A DNA stretch of 64,000 bases from Rhodanobacter glycinis (lineage in GTDB: Bacteria > Pseudomonadota > Gammaproteobacteria > Xanthomonadales > Rhodanobacteraceae). Positions 17,877 through 26,417 of this stretch are shown here, piece after piece. The notes below the pieces were generated by a model. It was not told the origin of the DNA. It did not search any database and saw only the letters and a list, made by a program, of their open reading frames with translations. The position numbers were made by a program, and so were the translations under genes. The stretch is taken from contig NZ_RCZB01000007.1 in NCBI RefSeq assembly GCF_006438785.1, positions 109,254-173,253 on the forward strand. Reading direction: 5' to 3'. Positions within the stretch are counted from its first letter, which is position 1. Every line of letters starts with the position of its first letter.

Positions 17877-18161
17877 ATGGGTATTCTTGATTTCCTGAAG
17901 CGCAAGCCGGAGGCCACTGCCACCGTCGCCCGCGAACGCCTTCGGATCATCGTCGCGCAGGAACGTTCCAGCCGTGGCGCTCCGGATTACCTGCCGATGA
18001 TGCGCAACGAACTGCTCGAGGTGATCAAGAAATACGTTCACGTCGACCTCGACGCCATCAACATCAATTTCGAGCGAGACAGCGGTCACGAGATCCTCGA
18101 ACTCTCGGTCACTCTGCCGGAAGGCAAGCAGACGGCCAAGAACGAAGCCAAGACCGGCTGA
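17877..18161 (+). CDS. minE: Cell division topological specificity factor MinE
   Basis: 94 aa. The N-terminal membrane helix MGILDFLKRK, the contact helix RERLRIIVAQERSSR and the dimerisation domain are all visible. MinE stimulates MinD ATPase and drives the oscillation. It starts 5 bases after minD ends. Confidence 0.97.
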   Translation: MGILDFLKRKPEATATVARERLRIIVAQERSSRGAPDYLPMMRNELLEVIKKYVHVDLDAININFERDSGHEILELSVTLPEGKQTAKNEAKTG

Positions 18162-18259
18162 GTCTCGTTCCTGCGTTGCCGGCACCAGCTGCCGACGTTG
18201 TCGCCGGGCGATTCCGCATCGCCTGGCGGCATTTCCCGCCCCGCCGCCTGCGTCAACCC

Positions 18260-18769
18260 ATGCACTCCGACAACTCTGTCCGCATTGAATCCGGCGACCC
18301 GGCCAGCACCGTGATGCGGCTGGGCCAGATCGGATTCGACGCGCCCGCCGCCCTGCTTTTCCGCTTTGGCCTGCAACTGCAGCGCGTTTCTGCGGGCGAA
18401 CCGATTCCGGGAAGTTTCTGGGGCGACGAGGAAGCCGGCATCATCGGCACCACGGTCTATGCCCGCGACGACACTCCGGTGCATTCGTTGCTGCATGAAG
18501 CCGGCCATCTGATCGTGCTGCCGCCTGAAAGACGTCTGGACGTCCATACCGACGCGACCGACTCGATCGAGGAAGAGGATGCCACCTGCTACCTGCAGAT
18601 CGTGCTGGCCGATCAATTGCCCGACGTGGGGCGCGACCGGTTGATGGCCGACATGGACGCATGGGGCTATTCGTTCCGGCTCGGCTCGGCCCGCGCATGG
18701 TTCGAGCAGGACGCCGGCAACGCGCGCGAATTTTTGCGGGAGCGCGGCCTGCCTCACGGCACATCCTGA
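18260..18769 (+). CDS. HEAGH-motif hypothetical protein (gluzincin-like)
   Basis: 169 aa. The segment SLLHEAGHLIVLPP carries an HExxH zinc motif (HEAGH), and the acidic stretch SIEEEDATCYLQ about 30 residues later could supply a third ligand. A soluble zinc peptidase fold is possible, but the domain is small and I recognise no named family. The start at 18260 (MHSDNS) is preferred; 18314 (MRLGQIG) is also plausible. It lies 98 bases after minE on the same strand. Confidence 0.6.
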   Translation: MHSDNSVRIESGDPASTVMRLGQIGFDAPAALLFRFGLQLQRVSAGEPIPGSFWGDEEAGIIGTTVYARDDTPVHSLLHEAGHLIVLPPERRLDVHTDATDSIEEEDATCYLQIVLADQLPDVGRDRLMADMDAWGYSFRLGSARAWFEQDAGNAREFLRERGLPHGTS

Positions 18770-18779
18770 CGTTTCCGGG

Positions 18780-19007
18780 CTAGCTCGCGTGCCAGTCACC
18801 GTCGTCGCCCTTGCGGTATTTTTTCTTCACCGCCGCCCAGGCGACCTTGTGCGCGGCTTCCTCGCGTGATTCGTCGCCGCGACGCTCATCCTTGTCGGCG
18901 TATTCGTCCCACGCGCTGTTGAACGCCTCCTTGTAGATCTCCTGTGCGTGTTTCGGCACGTGATCACGCACGGAATCGGGCAGGTCGCTGATGGTTTTGT
19001 ATGGCAT
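18780..19007 (-). CDS. chaB: ChaB family protein
   Basis: 75 aa. The conserved ChaB pattern is clear: MPYKTISDLPDSVRDHVPKH, then QEIYKEAFNSAWDEYAD, then a terminal HKVAWAAVKKKYRKGDDG. ChaB was named as a regulator of cation transport next to chaA in E. coli; no chaA is seen here, so its role is open. It converges with the HEAGH-motif gene. Confidence 0.88.
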   Translation of the reverse strand: MPYKTISDLPDSVRDHVPKHAQEIYKEAFNSAWDEYADKDERRGDESREEAAHKVAWAAVKKKYRKGDDGDWHAS

Positions 19008-19138
19008 GACAAGGCTCCGCTGATCTGAAGATATCGCGCGTCCACCCTCCTCCGTGCGTGGTCAAGCGGCCGTCAACACGATGTGGTGTTCCTGAAAACC
19101 TCCGCCACGCGCTTCGGCGACGACATGCGACGCCGTGT

Positions 19139-19978
19139 TCACGCCCGCTCGAACAGCCGCTGCGCGTCCGCATAAGTGAGCGCCGAGGCGAGGCAGTCGA
19201 AGCGGCCGCCTTCAAGCAGCACACCGGCCGCGTGGTCGACCGCCGCCAGCGCCATCGTGGCGAAACGCGTCGCCGTGCTCACGCGCGCGATGCCGAGCCG
19301 GGCCAGCTCGGCCAGATCCGGCACACCCGGCCCGGCGGCGACATTGACTGGCGCGTCGATCGCCTGCACCAGCGCCGCCAGCGTGACAGCGTCGCTCAGG
19401 CCGATCGGATAGATGCAATCGGCACCTGCTGCCAGGTAGGCGTGCGCGCGCTGCACCGCATCCGTGAAGCGTTCGGTGGCATTGGCCTCGTCGTGCTGCA
19501 TCCAGCTGTCCACCCGCGCGTTGATCACGATCGGCACGCCGGCCTCGGTGGCCGCGGCGCGAGCGGCGCGGATCCGCGCGGCAGCGATCGCGCAAGGTCG
19601 CAACGCACCATGGCCGGGCGCGCCATCCTCCAGGTTGATGCCCACCGCACCGGCCGCGATCACCGCCTGCACGGTTGTGGCGACCTCCGCTGGCGTCTCG
19701 CCATAGCCGGTCTCGATGTCCGCCGTCACAGGCAAGTCGACGACGCGCGTGATTCGCGCAATCGCGTCCAGCACTTCGCCCAGCGGCGCCTGTTCGCCAT
19801 CGGCATGGCCGAGCGACCAGGCCATGCCGGCGCTGGTGGTGGCGATGGCGGCGAAGCCTCTCCGCGCGAACAAGCGCGCACTGCCTGCGTCCCATGCATT
19901 GGGCAGCAGCAGGATCGCGGAGCGATCGTGCATCTTGCGAAAAGCCTGTGCCTTGCCCACCTGCGTGCGGATGTCCAT
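19139..19978 (-). CDS. Isocitrate lyase/PEP mutase family protein
   Basis: 279 aa, the single-domain size of the PEP mutase branch. Visible are LLLPNAWDAGSARL, TADIETGYGE (Mg-binding Asp/Glu) and VGINLEDG. The isocitrate-lyase signature K-K/R-C-G-H is absent, so it is neither isocitrate nor methylisocitrate lyase. It is best described as a carboxyPEP phosphonomutase/oxaloacetate-decarboxylase-like enzyme with unknown substrate. Apparently monocistronic. Confidence 0.85.
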   Translation of the reverse strand: MDIRTQVGKAQAFRKMHDRSAILLLPNAWDAGSARLFARRGFAAIATTSAGMAWSLGHADGEQAPLGEVLDAIARITRVVDLPVTADIETGYGETPAEVATTVQAVIAAGAVGINLEDGAPGHGALRPCAIAAARIRAARAAATEAGVPIVINARVDSWMQHDEANATERFTDAVQRAHAYLAAGADCIYPIGLSDAVTLAALVQAIDAPVNVAAGPGVPDLAELARLGIARVSTATRFATMALAAVDHAAGVLLEGGRFDCLASALTYADAQRLFERA

Positions 19979-20147
19979 GCGTTTGCGGCCTGCGCCAGTG
20001 TCGACAGCGAAGCACGCAGCCTACGCCGCTTGCCCTCCACGCGAAAACGGCAGGGCGCGGGACTCGAGCTTCCCGGCCGGCACTGGCCGCGCCGGTCGAC
20101 GCGGCCTAGAGTCCAACGCGTCCACCACGACCGGGTCGGAGGCCACC

Positions 20148-21299
20148 ATGGCCACACGCAGATTGGTGCTGTTGTTCGACGGTACCTGGAACAAGCCCGA
20201 ATCGAACACCAACGTGGAGCGGCTGCGCCGGCTGATCGCGCCGCGCGACCCTGCGGGCATCGAGCAACGGGTCAACTACATTCCAGGCGTTGGGGTATCA
20301 CCCGGCTTGACCCATCTGCTCGGCGGCGCATTCGGCTACGGTCTCTCAGGCAATGTGCTTGATGGCTATCATTGGCTGTGTGAAACATGCCAGCCCGGCG
20401 ACGATGTTTACCTGTTCGGATTCAGTCGCGGCGCCTATACCGCACGCAGCCTCGGTGGAATGATCCGCAAGTGCGGCCTGATCAGGTGCGGCGCCGACGG
20501 CAGCGTGACGAAAGCCGATGTTTCCGCCGCCTATGATTTCTATCGTGAGATCGCGACCAGGCCCGATGATCCAGCCGCGGTGGCTTTCCGTGCCGGCCGC
20601 TCGGTCGAGATCGGCATCCACTTCATCGGCGTCTGGGATACGGTGGGATCGCTCGGCATTCCGGATACCGCCTCATGGTTCCCATATGCCCGCGCGCGCT
20701 ATCAGTTCCACGACACCGAGCTCAGCAAGATCGTCAGGTACGCCTACCAGGCACTGGCACTGGACGAACACCGCGCCGACTTTGCGCCGGCGGTGTGGAC
20801 GCGCAATCCGTATACGATAAAACCTGGCGAAACCCTGACCTCGAAGAAGCTCGAACAGATCGAGATCGAACAACGCTGGTTCATCGGCTCGCACTCCGAC
20901 GTCGGCGGCGGCAACGATCGCGATGGTGCCGGCCGCAAGCCCGATCCGCTACCGGATCTGCCGCTGGCGTGGTTGCAGCGCAAGGCGATCAATGCCGGCC
21001 TGGCTTGCCACGAACTGATCGCTCCGGCCACCGATGCCGACATGGGCATGCCGCGCAATTCGTACGCGGAGTTCATGTACGGCGTCTACAAGGAATTCAA
21101 GCCGCCGTTCGATCGCATGCTGGGCTCCGGCGTCAACGAAAAAGTGGACGAATCGGTCTGGCAGCGCTGGCTCGCCGATGGCAGCTACCGTTCGCCTTCG
21201 ATGGTGCAGGCGCTGGCACGCGCCACCGTGCTGATGTCGGCAGATGCCGTCGTGCAGAACACACCGACCAACCCGGATCAGTCGACGCCATCGGCGTAG
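20148..21299 (+). CDS. DUF2235 alpha/beta hydrolase (Tle1-like domain)
   Basis: 383 aa. The family opening LVLLFDGTWNKPES, the nucleophile elbow YLFGFSRGAYTARSLGG (GFSRG), VWDTVGSLG with an Asp, and GSHSDVGGGN with the catalytic-type His are all present. DUF2235 is the catalytic domain of Tle1 type VI phospholipase effectors, but many members are plain cytosolic hydrolases. There is no VgrG, PAAR or immunity-like gene beside it, so an effector role is not supported. The start at 20148 follows GGAGG; the longer frame is noise. Confidence 0.85.
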   Translation: MATRRLVLLFDGTWNKPESNTNVERLRRLIAPRDPAGIEQRVNYIPGVGVSPGLTHLLGGAFGYGLSGNVLDGYHWLCETCQPGDDVYLFGFSRGAYTARSLGGMIRKCGLIRCGADGSVTKADVSAAYDFYREIATRPDDPAAVAFRAGRSVEIGIHFIGVWDTVGSLGIPDTASWFPYARARYQFHDTELSKIVRYAYQALALDEHRADFAPAVWTRNPYTIKPGETLTSKKLEQIEIEQRWFIGSHSDVGGGNDRDGAGRKPDPLPDLPLAWLQRKAINAGLACHELIAPATDADMGMPRNSYAEFMYGVYKEFKPPFDRMLGSGVNEKVDESVWQRWLADGSYRSPSMVQALARATVLMSADAVVQNTPTNPDQSTPSA

Positions 21300-21306
21300 T
21301 TCCCGC

Positions 21307-22581
21307 TCAGCGCGGCTCGACAATCTCCGCCTGCATCGCGGTGGCCGGGTCGTCAACTACCGCTGACTGATCCAGCGGACGGCGGGTGATCGCGTGGTAC
21401 CACCACCATGCCAATACGCCGGTGACGGTCAGCATCGACGCACCGAGTGCGAGATGCAGCATGCTGACCGACAGCAGCGGCGACAGCACGCCGGCGACAA
21501 AGCTGCACAGCAACAGGCTGACGAATGCCTGCACCGAGGAAATGCCGCCGCGCTTCTGCGGGAAACGGTCCAGCAGCAACAGCGTCAGCGTGGGAAACGC
21601 CAGCTGCACGCCGACGCCGTGCAGGATCAGCGGCAGCATCGACCACGGCAGCCGCGGCGCAGGGAATACCAACGCCAGCAATAGATGCAGCGTGCACGCC
21701 AGCAACATCACCGCGTACCCCAGGTTCACCGTGAAACCCGCGCTGCGCCGCTCGGCCATTCGGCCGGACAGCCATGCGCCGCCGACCAGACCGATCACCA
21801 CCGGCATGAACAGCCACGAAAATCCTGCCGCCGACAACTGCAGCAGTTCACGCACGATGCGCGGCGCCGAAGCGATGTACAGGAACAAGCCGGCAAAGTT
21901 GACCGAGCTGGAAATCAGCAATGGCCAGAACGGCCGATCACGGCTGAAAGACAGATAGCTGGCCAGCAGCGGCCGCGGCGCAAACCGGTTGCGCTGCTCG
22001 GGTGGATGACTTTCTTCCAGCTGCCACGCCAACGCCAGCGCCAGCAACGTGGTGAAGCCGGCCAGCGTCCAGAAGATGCCGTGCCAGCCGCCCAGCGGCA
22101 GCAGCAGTGCGCCGATCATCGGGGCGATCACCGGCGCCACGCCGAAAATCATCATCACCTGCGACATCAGCCGTTGCGCGGCAGCGCCTTCGAGACTGTC
22201 GCGAATCACCGCGCGCCCCACCACCAGGCCCGCACCCGCGCACATGCCCTGCAGGCCGCGGCACGCCAGCAGCATCGCGAACGACGTGGACAGCGCCGCG
22301 CCCACGGAAGCCAGTGCATATACCAGCATCCCGGCCACCATCACCGGCTTGCGCCCGATCGCGTCGGAGATCGCGCCATGGAAAAGGCTCATCGCCGCAT
22401 AAGTGATCAGGTACACGCTGATCAACTGCTGCAGCGCGGTGGCGTCCACCGCAAAGCGCGCGCCGATCAGCGGAAACGCCGGGAACACCGCGTCGATCGA
22501 GAACGGTCCGATCATCGACAGCGCAGCCAGCAGCCATGGCAGACTGCGCCGCACGGGGCGATGGAGTGGGTTCATGGCCAT
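21307..22581 (-). CDS. Bcr/CflA family multidrug MFS exporter
   Basis: 424 aa, twelve membrane helices. The Bcr/CflA marks are FSIDAVFPAFPLI near the N-terminus, SDAIGRKPVMVAGM (motif A) and RGLQGMCAGAGLVVGRAVIRD (motif C region). It is a proton-driven drug exporter with unknown substrate. The very long minus-strand open frame that includes it extends far upstream only by chance; the start is 22581 or 22575. It converges with the DUF2235 gene, the two stops being 7 bases apart. Confidence 0.9.
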   Translation of the reverse strand: MAMNPLHRPVRRSLPWLLAALSMIGPFSIDAVFPAFPLIGARFAVDATALQQLISVYLITYAAMSLFHGAISDAIGRKPVMVAGMLVYALASVGAALSTSFAMLLACRGLQGMCAGAGLVVGRAVIRDSLEGAAAQRLMSQVMMIFGVAPVIAPMIGALLLPLGGWHGIFWTLAGFTTLLALALAWQLEESHPPEQRNRFAPRPLLASYLSFSRDRPFWPLLISSSVNFAGLFLYIASAPRIVRELLQLSAAGFSWLFMPVVIGLVGGAWLSGRMAERRSAGFTVNLGYAVMLLACTLHLLLALVFPAPRLPWSMLPLILHGVGVQLAFPTLTLLLLDRFPQKRGGISSVQAFVSLLLCSFVAGVLSPLLSVSMLHLALGASMLTVTGVLAWWWYHAITRRPLDQSAVVDDPATAMQAEIVEPR

Positions 22582-22672
22582 GCAACTGCGGCGGGGAGGC
22601 CGGGCAGTATAGAGGTCGCCTCGATGCATCGCGCTTGACGACGGGGCGGCCCGATCGACTAGGATGTCCGCT

Positions 22673-22763
22673 CGGGAGATGGCATGCCTCCCGTTCCGAT
22701 GACCTTGCGTCGCGGAACAAACCACTTCTCGTGCAACCCGCGTTGAAGTTGATGATGCCTGCA
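22673..22763 (+). ncRNA. Fluoride riboswitch (crcB RNA motif)
   Basis: The conserved core of the fluoride riboswitch is present upstream of crcB. GGGAG (22674... read at 22674-22678) pairs with CTCCC (22688-22692) around the GATGGCAT element. GGCAT (22681-22685) can pair with ATGCC (22755-22759). After AACAAACC comes a stem ACTTC (22724-22728) / GAAGT (22745-22749), then the 3' signature TGATGATGCCTGCA. An extra hairpin GTTCC (22693-22697) / GGAAC (22714-22718) is inserted between. It senses fluoride and turns on the exporter. Confidence 0.88.
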
Positions 22764-22837
22764 CCACCGGCTTCCGGCGGCGCAGGCGTGCCTGCCTCCG
22801 CGGCAACCGGACACATTCATTGTCAGGAGACGCGCTC
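22764..22837 (+). promoter_or_regulatory. Expression platform between riboswitch and crcB
   Basis: GC-rich segment with competing pairings. GCAGGC (22782-22787) can pair either with GCCTGC at 22757-22762, inside the 3' end of the aptamer, or with GCCTGC just downstream (22790-22795). No T run follows, so transcription termination is unlikely. The ribosome site AGGAGA (22825-22830) precedes the GTG start by 7 bases, so control of translation is the better guess. Confidence 0.5.
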
Positions 22838-23224
22838 GTGGGCTTTACCGGATTTTTTGCGATTGGCATCGGCGGCGCCATCGGCTGCTGGCTGCGCTGG
22901 GGTTTGGGCATGCTGCTCAACCCGTTGTTCCCCACCCTGCCGCTGGGCACGCTGGCGGCAAACCTCGCCGGCGGCCTGATGATGGGTTGCGTGATGGGCT
23001 TGTTCGACCACTTCCAGACCCTGTCGCCGGAACTGCGATTGTTCGTGTTCACCGGCTTCCTTGGCGGCCTCACCACGTTCTCCACCTTCTCGGCCGAATC
23101 CGCCACGCTGCTGCTGCGCCAGCAATACCTGTGGTTCAGCGGCCACGTGGCGGTGCATGTGGTCGGTTCGCTGGCGATGACCGTGCTCGGCATCTTTCTC
23201 ACCCGCAACCTGCTGCGCCATTGA
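22838..23224 (+). CDS. crcB: Fluoride efflux channel CrcB/Fluc
   Basis: 128 aa, GTG start, with AGGAGA upstream; a longer TTG start at 22820 would remove that site from use. Four helices are seen, with GGAIGCWLRWGLG, the conserved Asn in LAANLAGG, and the signature GFLGGLTTFSTFS. It forms a dimeric fluoride channel in the inner membrane. The fluoride riboswitch ahead of it gives an independent check of the function. It is followed by DUF190 and cfa. Confidence 0.95.
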   Translation: MGFTGFFAIGIGGAIGCWLRWGLGMLLNPLFPTLPLGTLAANLAGGLMMGCVMGLFDHFQTLSPELRLFVFTGFLGGLTTFSTFSAESATLLLRQQYLWFSGHVAVHVVGSLAMTVLGIFLTRNLLRH

Positions 23225-23237
23225 TCCGGGGAACTGC

Positions 23238-23576
23238 ATGAACCAGGAAAACCTGCAACACGGCGTGCACCTGTATTTCTATTGCCACCTGCGCGCGAAG
23301 CACGACGGCATGCTGCTGTCCGAATGGCTGCTTGAACAGGCCAAGCACCACGGCCTCGGTGGCGGCTCGGTATTCCGCGCGATCGCCGGCTTCGGCCGGC
23401 ATGGCGTGCTGCACGAGGAGCAATTCTTCGAACTGGCCGACGACCTGCCGGTGAAGGTCGAGTTTCTGTTGCTCGAGGATCAGGCCGAGCTGTTGCTGCA
23501 ACTGGTGCGCACGGCCGGCGTCGACGCAACCTATGCGCGTTCGCCGGCAAGCTTCGCGGTACTCGGCGAGCACTGA
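23238..23576 (+). CDS. DUF190 family protein
   Basis: 112 aa. The PII-like small fold is suggested by HLYFYCHLRAKHDGMLLSEW, GLGGGSVFRAIAGFGRHG and PVKVEFLLLEDQAELLL, the DUF190 pattern. DUF190 genes sit next to crcB in many bacteria, so a role in fluoride resistance or CrcB regulation is likely but unproven. It starts 13 bases after crcB ends and belongs to the same transcript. Confidence 0.9.
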   Translation: MNQENLQHGVHLYFYCHLRAKHDGMLLSEWLLEQAKHHGLGGGSVFRAIAGFGRHGVLHEEQFFELADDLPVKVEFLLLEDQAELLLQLVRTAGVDATYARSPASFAVLGEH

Positions 23577-23607
23577 TCCGTACGAAACACCCAAAGCGAG
23601 ACATCGC

Positions 23608-24726
23608 ATGAGCCAGGACGATCTGAAAAACCGCGCCAGCGAATTGCTCAACCAGGCCGGCATCCACATCGACGGCGCCGCTCCGATCGACCTGCGAGTG
23701 CACGACGACCGCCTGTACGCCCAGGTGTTCGCGCACGGCTCGCTGGGTTTGGGCGAGGCGTACATGGATGGCTGGTGGGATGCCGACGACCTGCCCGGGC
23801 TGTGCACCCGCCTGCTCACCGCAGGGCTGGATCAGGAGCTGAAAACCCTCGACACCCTGCTGGCCCACCTCAAGGCGCGCTTCATCAACCTGCAGCGCGG
23901 CGAGCGCGCGTTCGAGATCGGCAAGGCGCATTACGACCTCGGCAACGACCTGTTCCACGCCATGCTGGGCAAGCGCATGGTGTATTCCTGCGGCTACTGG
24001 GCCAGGGCCGATAATCTCGACGATGCGCAGACCGCCAAGCTCGACCTGGTCTGCCGCAAACTGCAGCTCAAGACCGGCCAGCGCGTGCTCGATATCGGCT
24101 GCGGCTGGGGCGAGGCGCTGAAATATGCCGCCGAGCACTACGGCATCGAAGGCGTCGGCATCACCGTGTCGCAGGAGCAGGCCGACTACGCACGCGAACT
24201 GTGCACCGGCCTGCCGATCGAGATCCGGCTGCAGGATTATCACGACATCGACGACCATTTCGACGCGGCGTATTCACTGGGCATGTTCGAACACGTCGGC
24301 GGCAAGAACTATCGCGCGTATTTCGAGACCGTGCGGCGCTGCCTGAAAGGCGACGGCCTGTCGCTGCTGCATTGCATCGGCAGCAACAGTGCAGCGGACC
24401 AGACAGACCCGTGGATCGAGAAATACATCTTTCCCAACTCGATGATCCCCGCTGCCAGCCAGGTGACGACTGCGCTGGAGGACCTGTTCGTGATCGAGGA
24501 CTGGCACAATTTCGGCGCCGACTACGACCGCACGCTGATGGCCTGGCGTGCGAACATCGAGGCCGCGTGGCCCACGCTGCCGCCGAGCTACGACGAACGC
24601 TTCCGGCGCATGTGGCGCTATTACCTCGCCGTTTCCGCGGCGGTCTTCCGCAGCCGCCGCGACCAGCTGTGGCAGATCACGCTGAGTCCGCGCGGTGTGC
24701 GCGGCGGTTATCGCGTACCGCGCTGA
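23608..24726 (+). CDS. cfa: Cyclopropane-fatty-acyl-phospholipid synthase
   Basis: 372 aa. The N-terminal lipid-binding part (GLGEAYMDGWWDADDL) is followed by a SAM methyltransferase with motif I VLDIGCGWGE, and the family phrases ITVSQEQADYAREL and SLGMFEHVGGKNY. It methylenates unsaturated membrane lipids. It begins 31 bases after DUF190 on the same strand, so it may be induced by fluoride together with crcB. It is close to the usual length of about 380-390 aa. Confidence 0.95.
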   Translation: MSQDDLKNRASELLNQAGIHIDGAAPIDLRVHDDRLYAQVFAHGSLGLGEAYMDGWWDADDLPGLCTRLLTAGLDQELKTLDTLLAHLKARFINLQRGERAFEIGKAHYDLGNDLFHAMLGKRMVYSCGYWARADNLDDAQTAKLDLVCRKLQLKTGQRVLDIGCGWGEALKYAAEHYGIEGVGITVSQEQADYARELCTGLPIEIRLQDYHDIDDHFDAAYSLGMFEHVGGKNYRAYFETVRRCLKGDGLSLLHCIGSNSAADQTDPWIEKYIFPNSMIPAASQVTTALEDLFVIEDWHNFGADYDRTLMAWRANIEAAWPTLPPSYDERFRRMWRYYLAVSAAVFRSRRDQLWQITLSPRGVRGGYRVPR

Positions 24727-24822
24727 CGCGTGCCGCACTGAAGCCGCGCGCGCTGCCCGGTGGTTGCCGGCAGCACGACCGCGACGCATAGTTCGATCTG
24801 ACCTTGCACTTGGGGAATACCG

Positions 24823-25878
24823 ATGAAGCATCGCATCGCCACCTTGCTGGCCGGCCTGATCTTGGTCGCCACCGCTGCCATGGCCACCGGCGCCACCCCA
24901 GCCACAAGCACTCCCGGTTCCAGCTACTTCGACAACACCGGCCGCGACGACGTGCTCGCCGGCGGCGTCAAGATGATCCCGATCACCACGCCCAAAGGCA
25001 CGTTCCACGTCTGGACCAAGCGCGTCGGCAACAATCCGAAGCTGAAGGTATTGCTGCTGCACGGCGGCCCCGGCGCCACCCACGAATACTTCGAAGCGTT
25101 CGACAGCTACTTCCCCGGTGCCGGCATCGAGTATTACTACTACGACCAGCTCGGCTCGGCCTATAGCGACCAGCCCATCCTCGATAAGGGCCGAGACACG
25201 TCGCTATGGACCATCGACCGCTACGTCGACGAAGTGGAACAGGTGCGCCAGGCGCTGCACCTGGACAAGAACAACTTCTGCCTGCTCGGCCATTCGTGGG
25301 GCGGCGTGCTCGCCATCGAGTACGCGCTGAAATACCAACAGCACCTGAAGTGCCTGGTGATCTCCAACATGGTGGATTCGATCCCGGCCTACAACGTCTA
25401 CGCGAAGAACGTGCTGATGCCGGCAATGGATCAGCAGCAGCTGGCCGAAGTGCAGAAGCTTGAAGCCGAACACCGCACCAGCGATCCTCGCTACATGCAG
25501 ATTCTCACCACCCTGCACTACGAGAAGCACGTGCTGCGCATGCCCTCGGCGCAATGGCCCGAACCGGTGACCCGCTCGTTCGGCCACATCAACGAGCAGA
25601 TCTACACGCTGATGCAGGGCCCCAGCGAACTCGGCGCCAGCGGCCGACTGCTGAATTGGGACCGCAGCAGGGAGCTGCACCGCATCACCGTCCCCACCTT
25701 GGTGATCGGCGCGCAATACGACACGATGGACCCGAAGTACATGGCCGGCATGGCGAATAAGCTGCCGCATGGACAGTTCCTGCTTTGCCCGAAGGGCAGC
25801 CATCTGGCGATGTACGACGATCAGCAAGTGTATTTCGACGGCTTGATCGGGTTCCTGCATGGTGTCGAACGACGATGA
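24823..25878 (+). CDS. Proline iminopeptidase-family alpha/beta hydrolase (exported)
   Basis: 351 aa with a signal peptide (about 1-24). The oxyanion segment LLLHGGPGATHEY, nucleophile GHSWGG, acid in GAQYDTMDP and His in PKGSHLAMYDD form the triad of the S33 proline iminopeptidase group. Export of such an enzyme suggests peptide trimming in the periplasm. The substrate is not certain. It overlaps the next GNAT gene by 4 bases. Confidence 0.88.
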   Translation: MKHRIATLLAGLILVATAAMATGATPATSTPGSSYFDNTGRDDVLAGGVKMIPITTPKGTFHVWTKRVGNNPKLKVLLLHGGPGATHEYFEAFDSYFPGAGIEYYYYDQLGSAYSDQPILDKGRDTSLWTIDRYVDEVEQVRQALHLDKNNFCLLGHSWGGVLAIEYALKYQQHLKCLVISNMVDSIPAYNVYAKNVLMPAMDQQQLAEVQKLEAEHRTSDPRYMQILTTLHYEKHVLRMPSAQWPEPVTRSFGHINEQIYTLMQGPSELGASGRLLNWDRSRELHRITVPTLVIGAQYDTMDPKYMAGMANKLPHGQFLLCPKGSHLAMYDDQQVYFDGLIGFLHGVERR

Positions 25879-26354
25879 GCGTGCCTGAGCCCTCTGCCAC
25901 TCCCACCCGACCGACCAACGCGATGATCATCTCGATTGGCCACATGGAATCGGACGAACAGATCGCCGCGACGTACGACGTCATGCGACAGCTGCGCCCC
26001 GATCTCGCCCACGATACCTATGTGCCGGCGATCCGCGCCCTGATGGCCAGCGAAGGGCTTCGGCTGCTGGCGCTGCTGGACACGGGCACGGTCAGGGCGG
26101 TCGCTGCCTACCGGATCATGAACATGCTGTATTGCGGCAGCCTGCTCTACGTCGACGACCTCGTCTGCGATGAACGTGTGCGGTCGCGCGGTTACGGCGC
26201 GCAACTGATCGCCAGGCTCAAGAGCGAAGGTCGTGCGCTCGGCTGCAGCGAGATCCAGCTCATCTCGCGCGTCACGCGCGAGCAGGCCCACCGGTTTTAT
26301 TTTCGCGAGGGTTTTGGCATCGAGTGTTTCCACTTCCGCGCTAAGCTCGCCTGA
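25875..26354 (+). CDS. GNAT family N-acetyltransferase
   Basis: 159 aa. The acetyl-CoA motif is VCDERVRSRGYGAQLIARL, followed by the usual C-terminal AHRFYFREGFGIE. The start at 25875 overlaps the peptidase stop, giving coupling. The substrate is unknown; the pairing with an exported peptidase has no evident logic. Confidence 0.88.
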   Translation: MSVPEPSATPTRPTNAMIISIGHMESDEQIAATYDVMRQLRPDLAHDTYVPAIRALMASEGLRLLALLDTGTVRAVAAYRIMNMLYCGSLLYVDDLVCDERVRSRGYGAQLIARLKSEGRALGCSEIQLISRVTREQAHRFYFREGFGIECFHFRAKLA

Positions 26355-26417
26355 CGACGCAAGGTGGTGAGGTTTCACTTGAATCCAGACATTACGTCCT
26401 CTCCCCAGGGAGCCGAA

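Noticed and set aside
19139..19978. Isocitrate lyase (glyoxylate bypass)
   Set aside because: The protein lacks the K-K/R-C-G-H catalytic loop and is too short.
20148..21299. Type VI effector-immunity pair
   Set aside because: No VgrG, PAAR or immunity-like gene adjoins the DUF2235 gene.
22582..24258. Long minus-strand open frame upstream of the Bcr/CflA gene
   Set aside because: It runs antisense through crcB, DUF190 and part of cfa, has Arg/Pro-rich nonsense composition and ends up in frame with the exporter only by chance.
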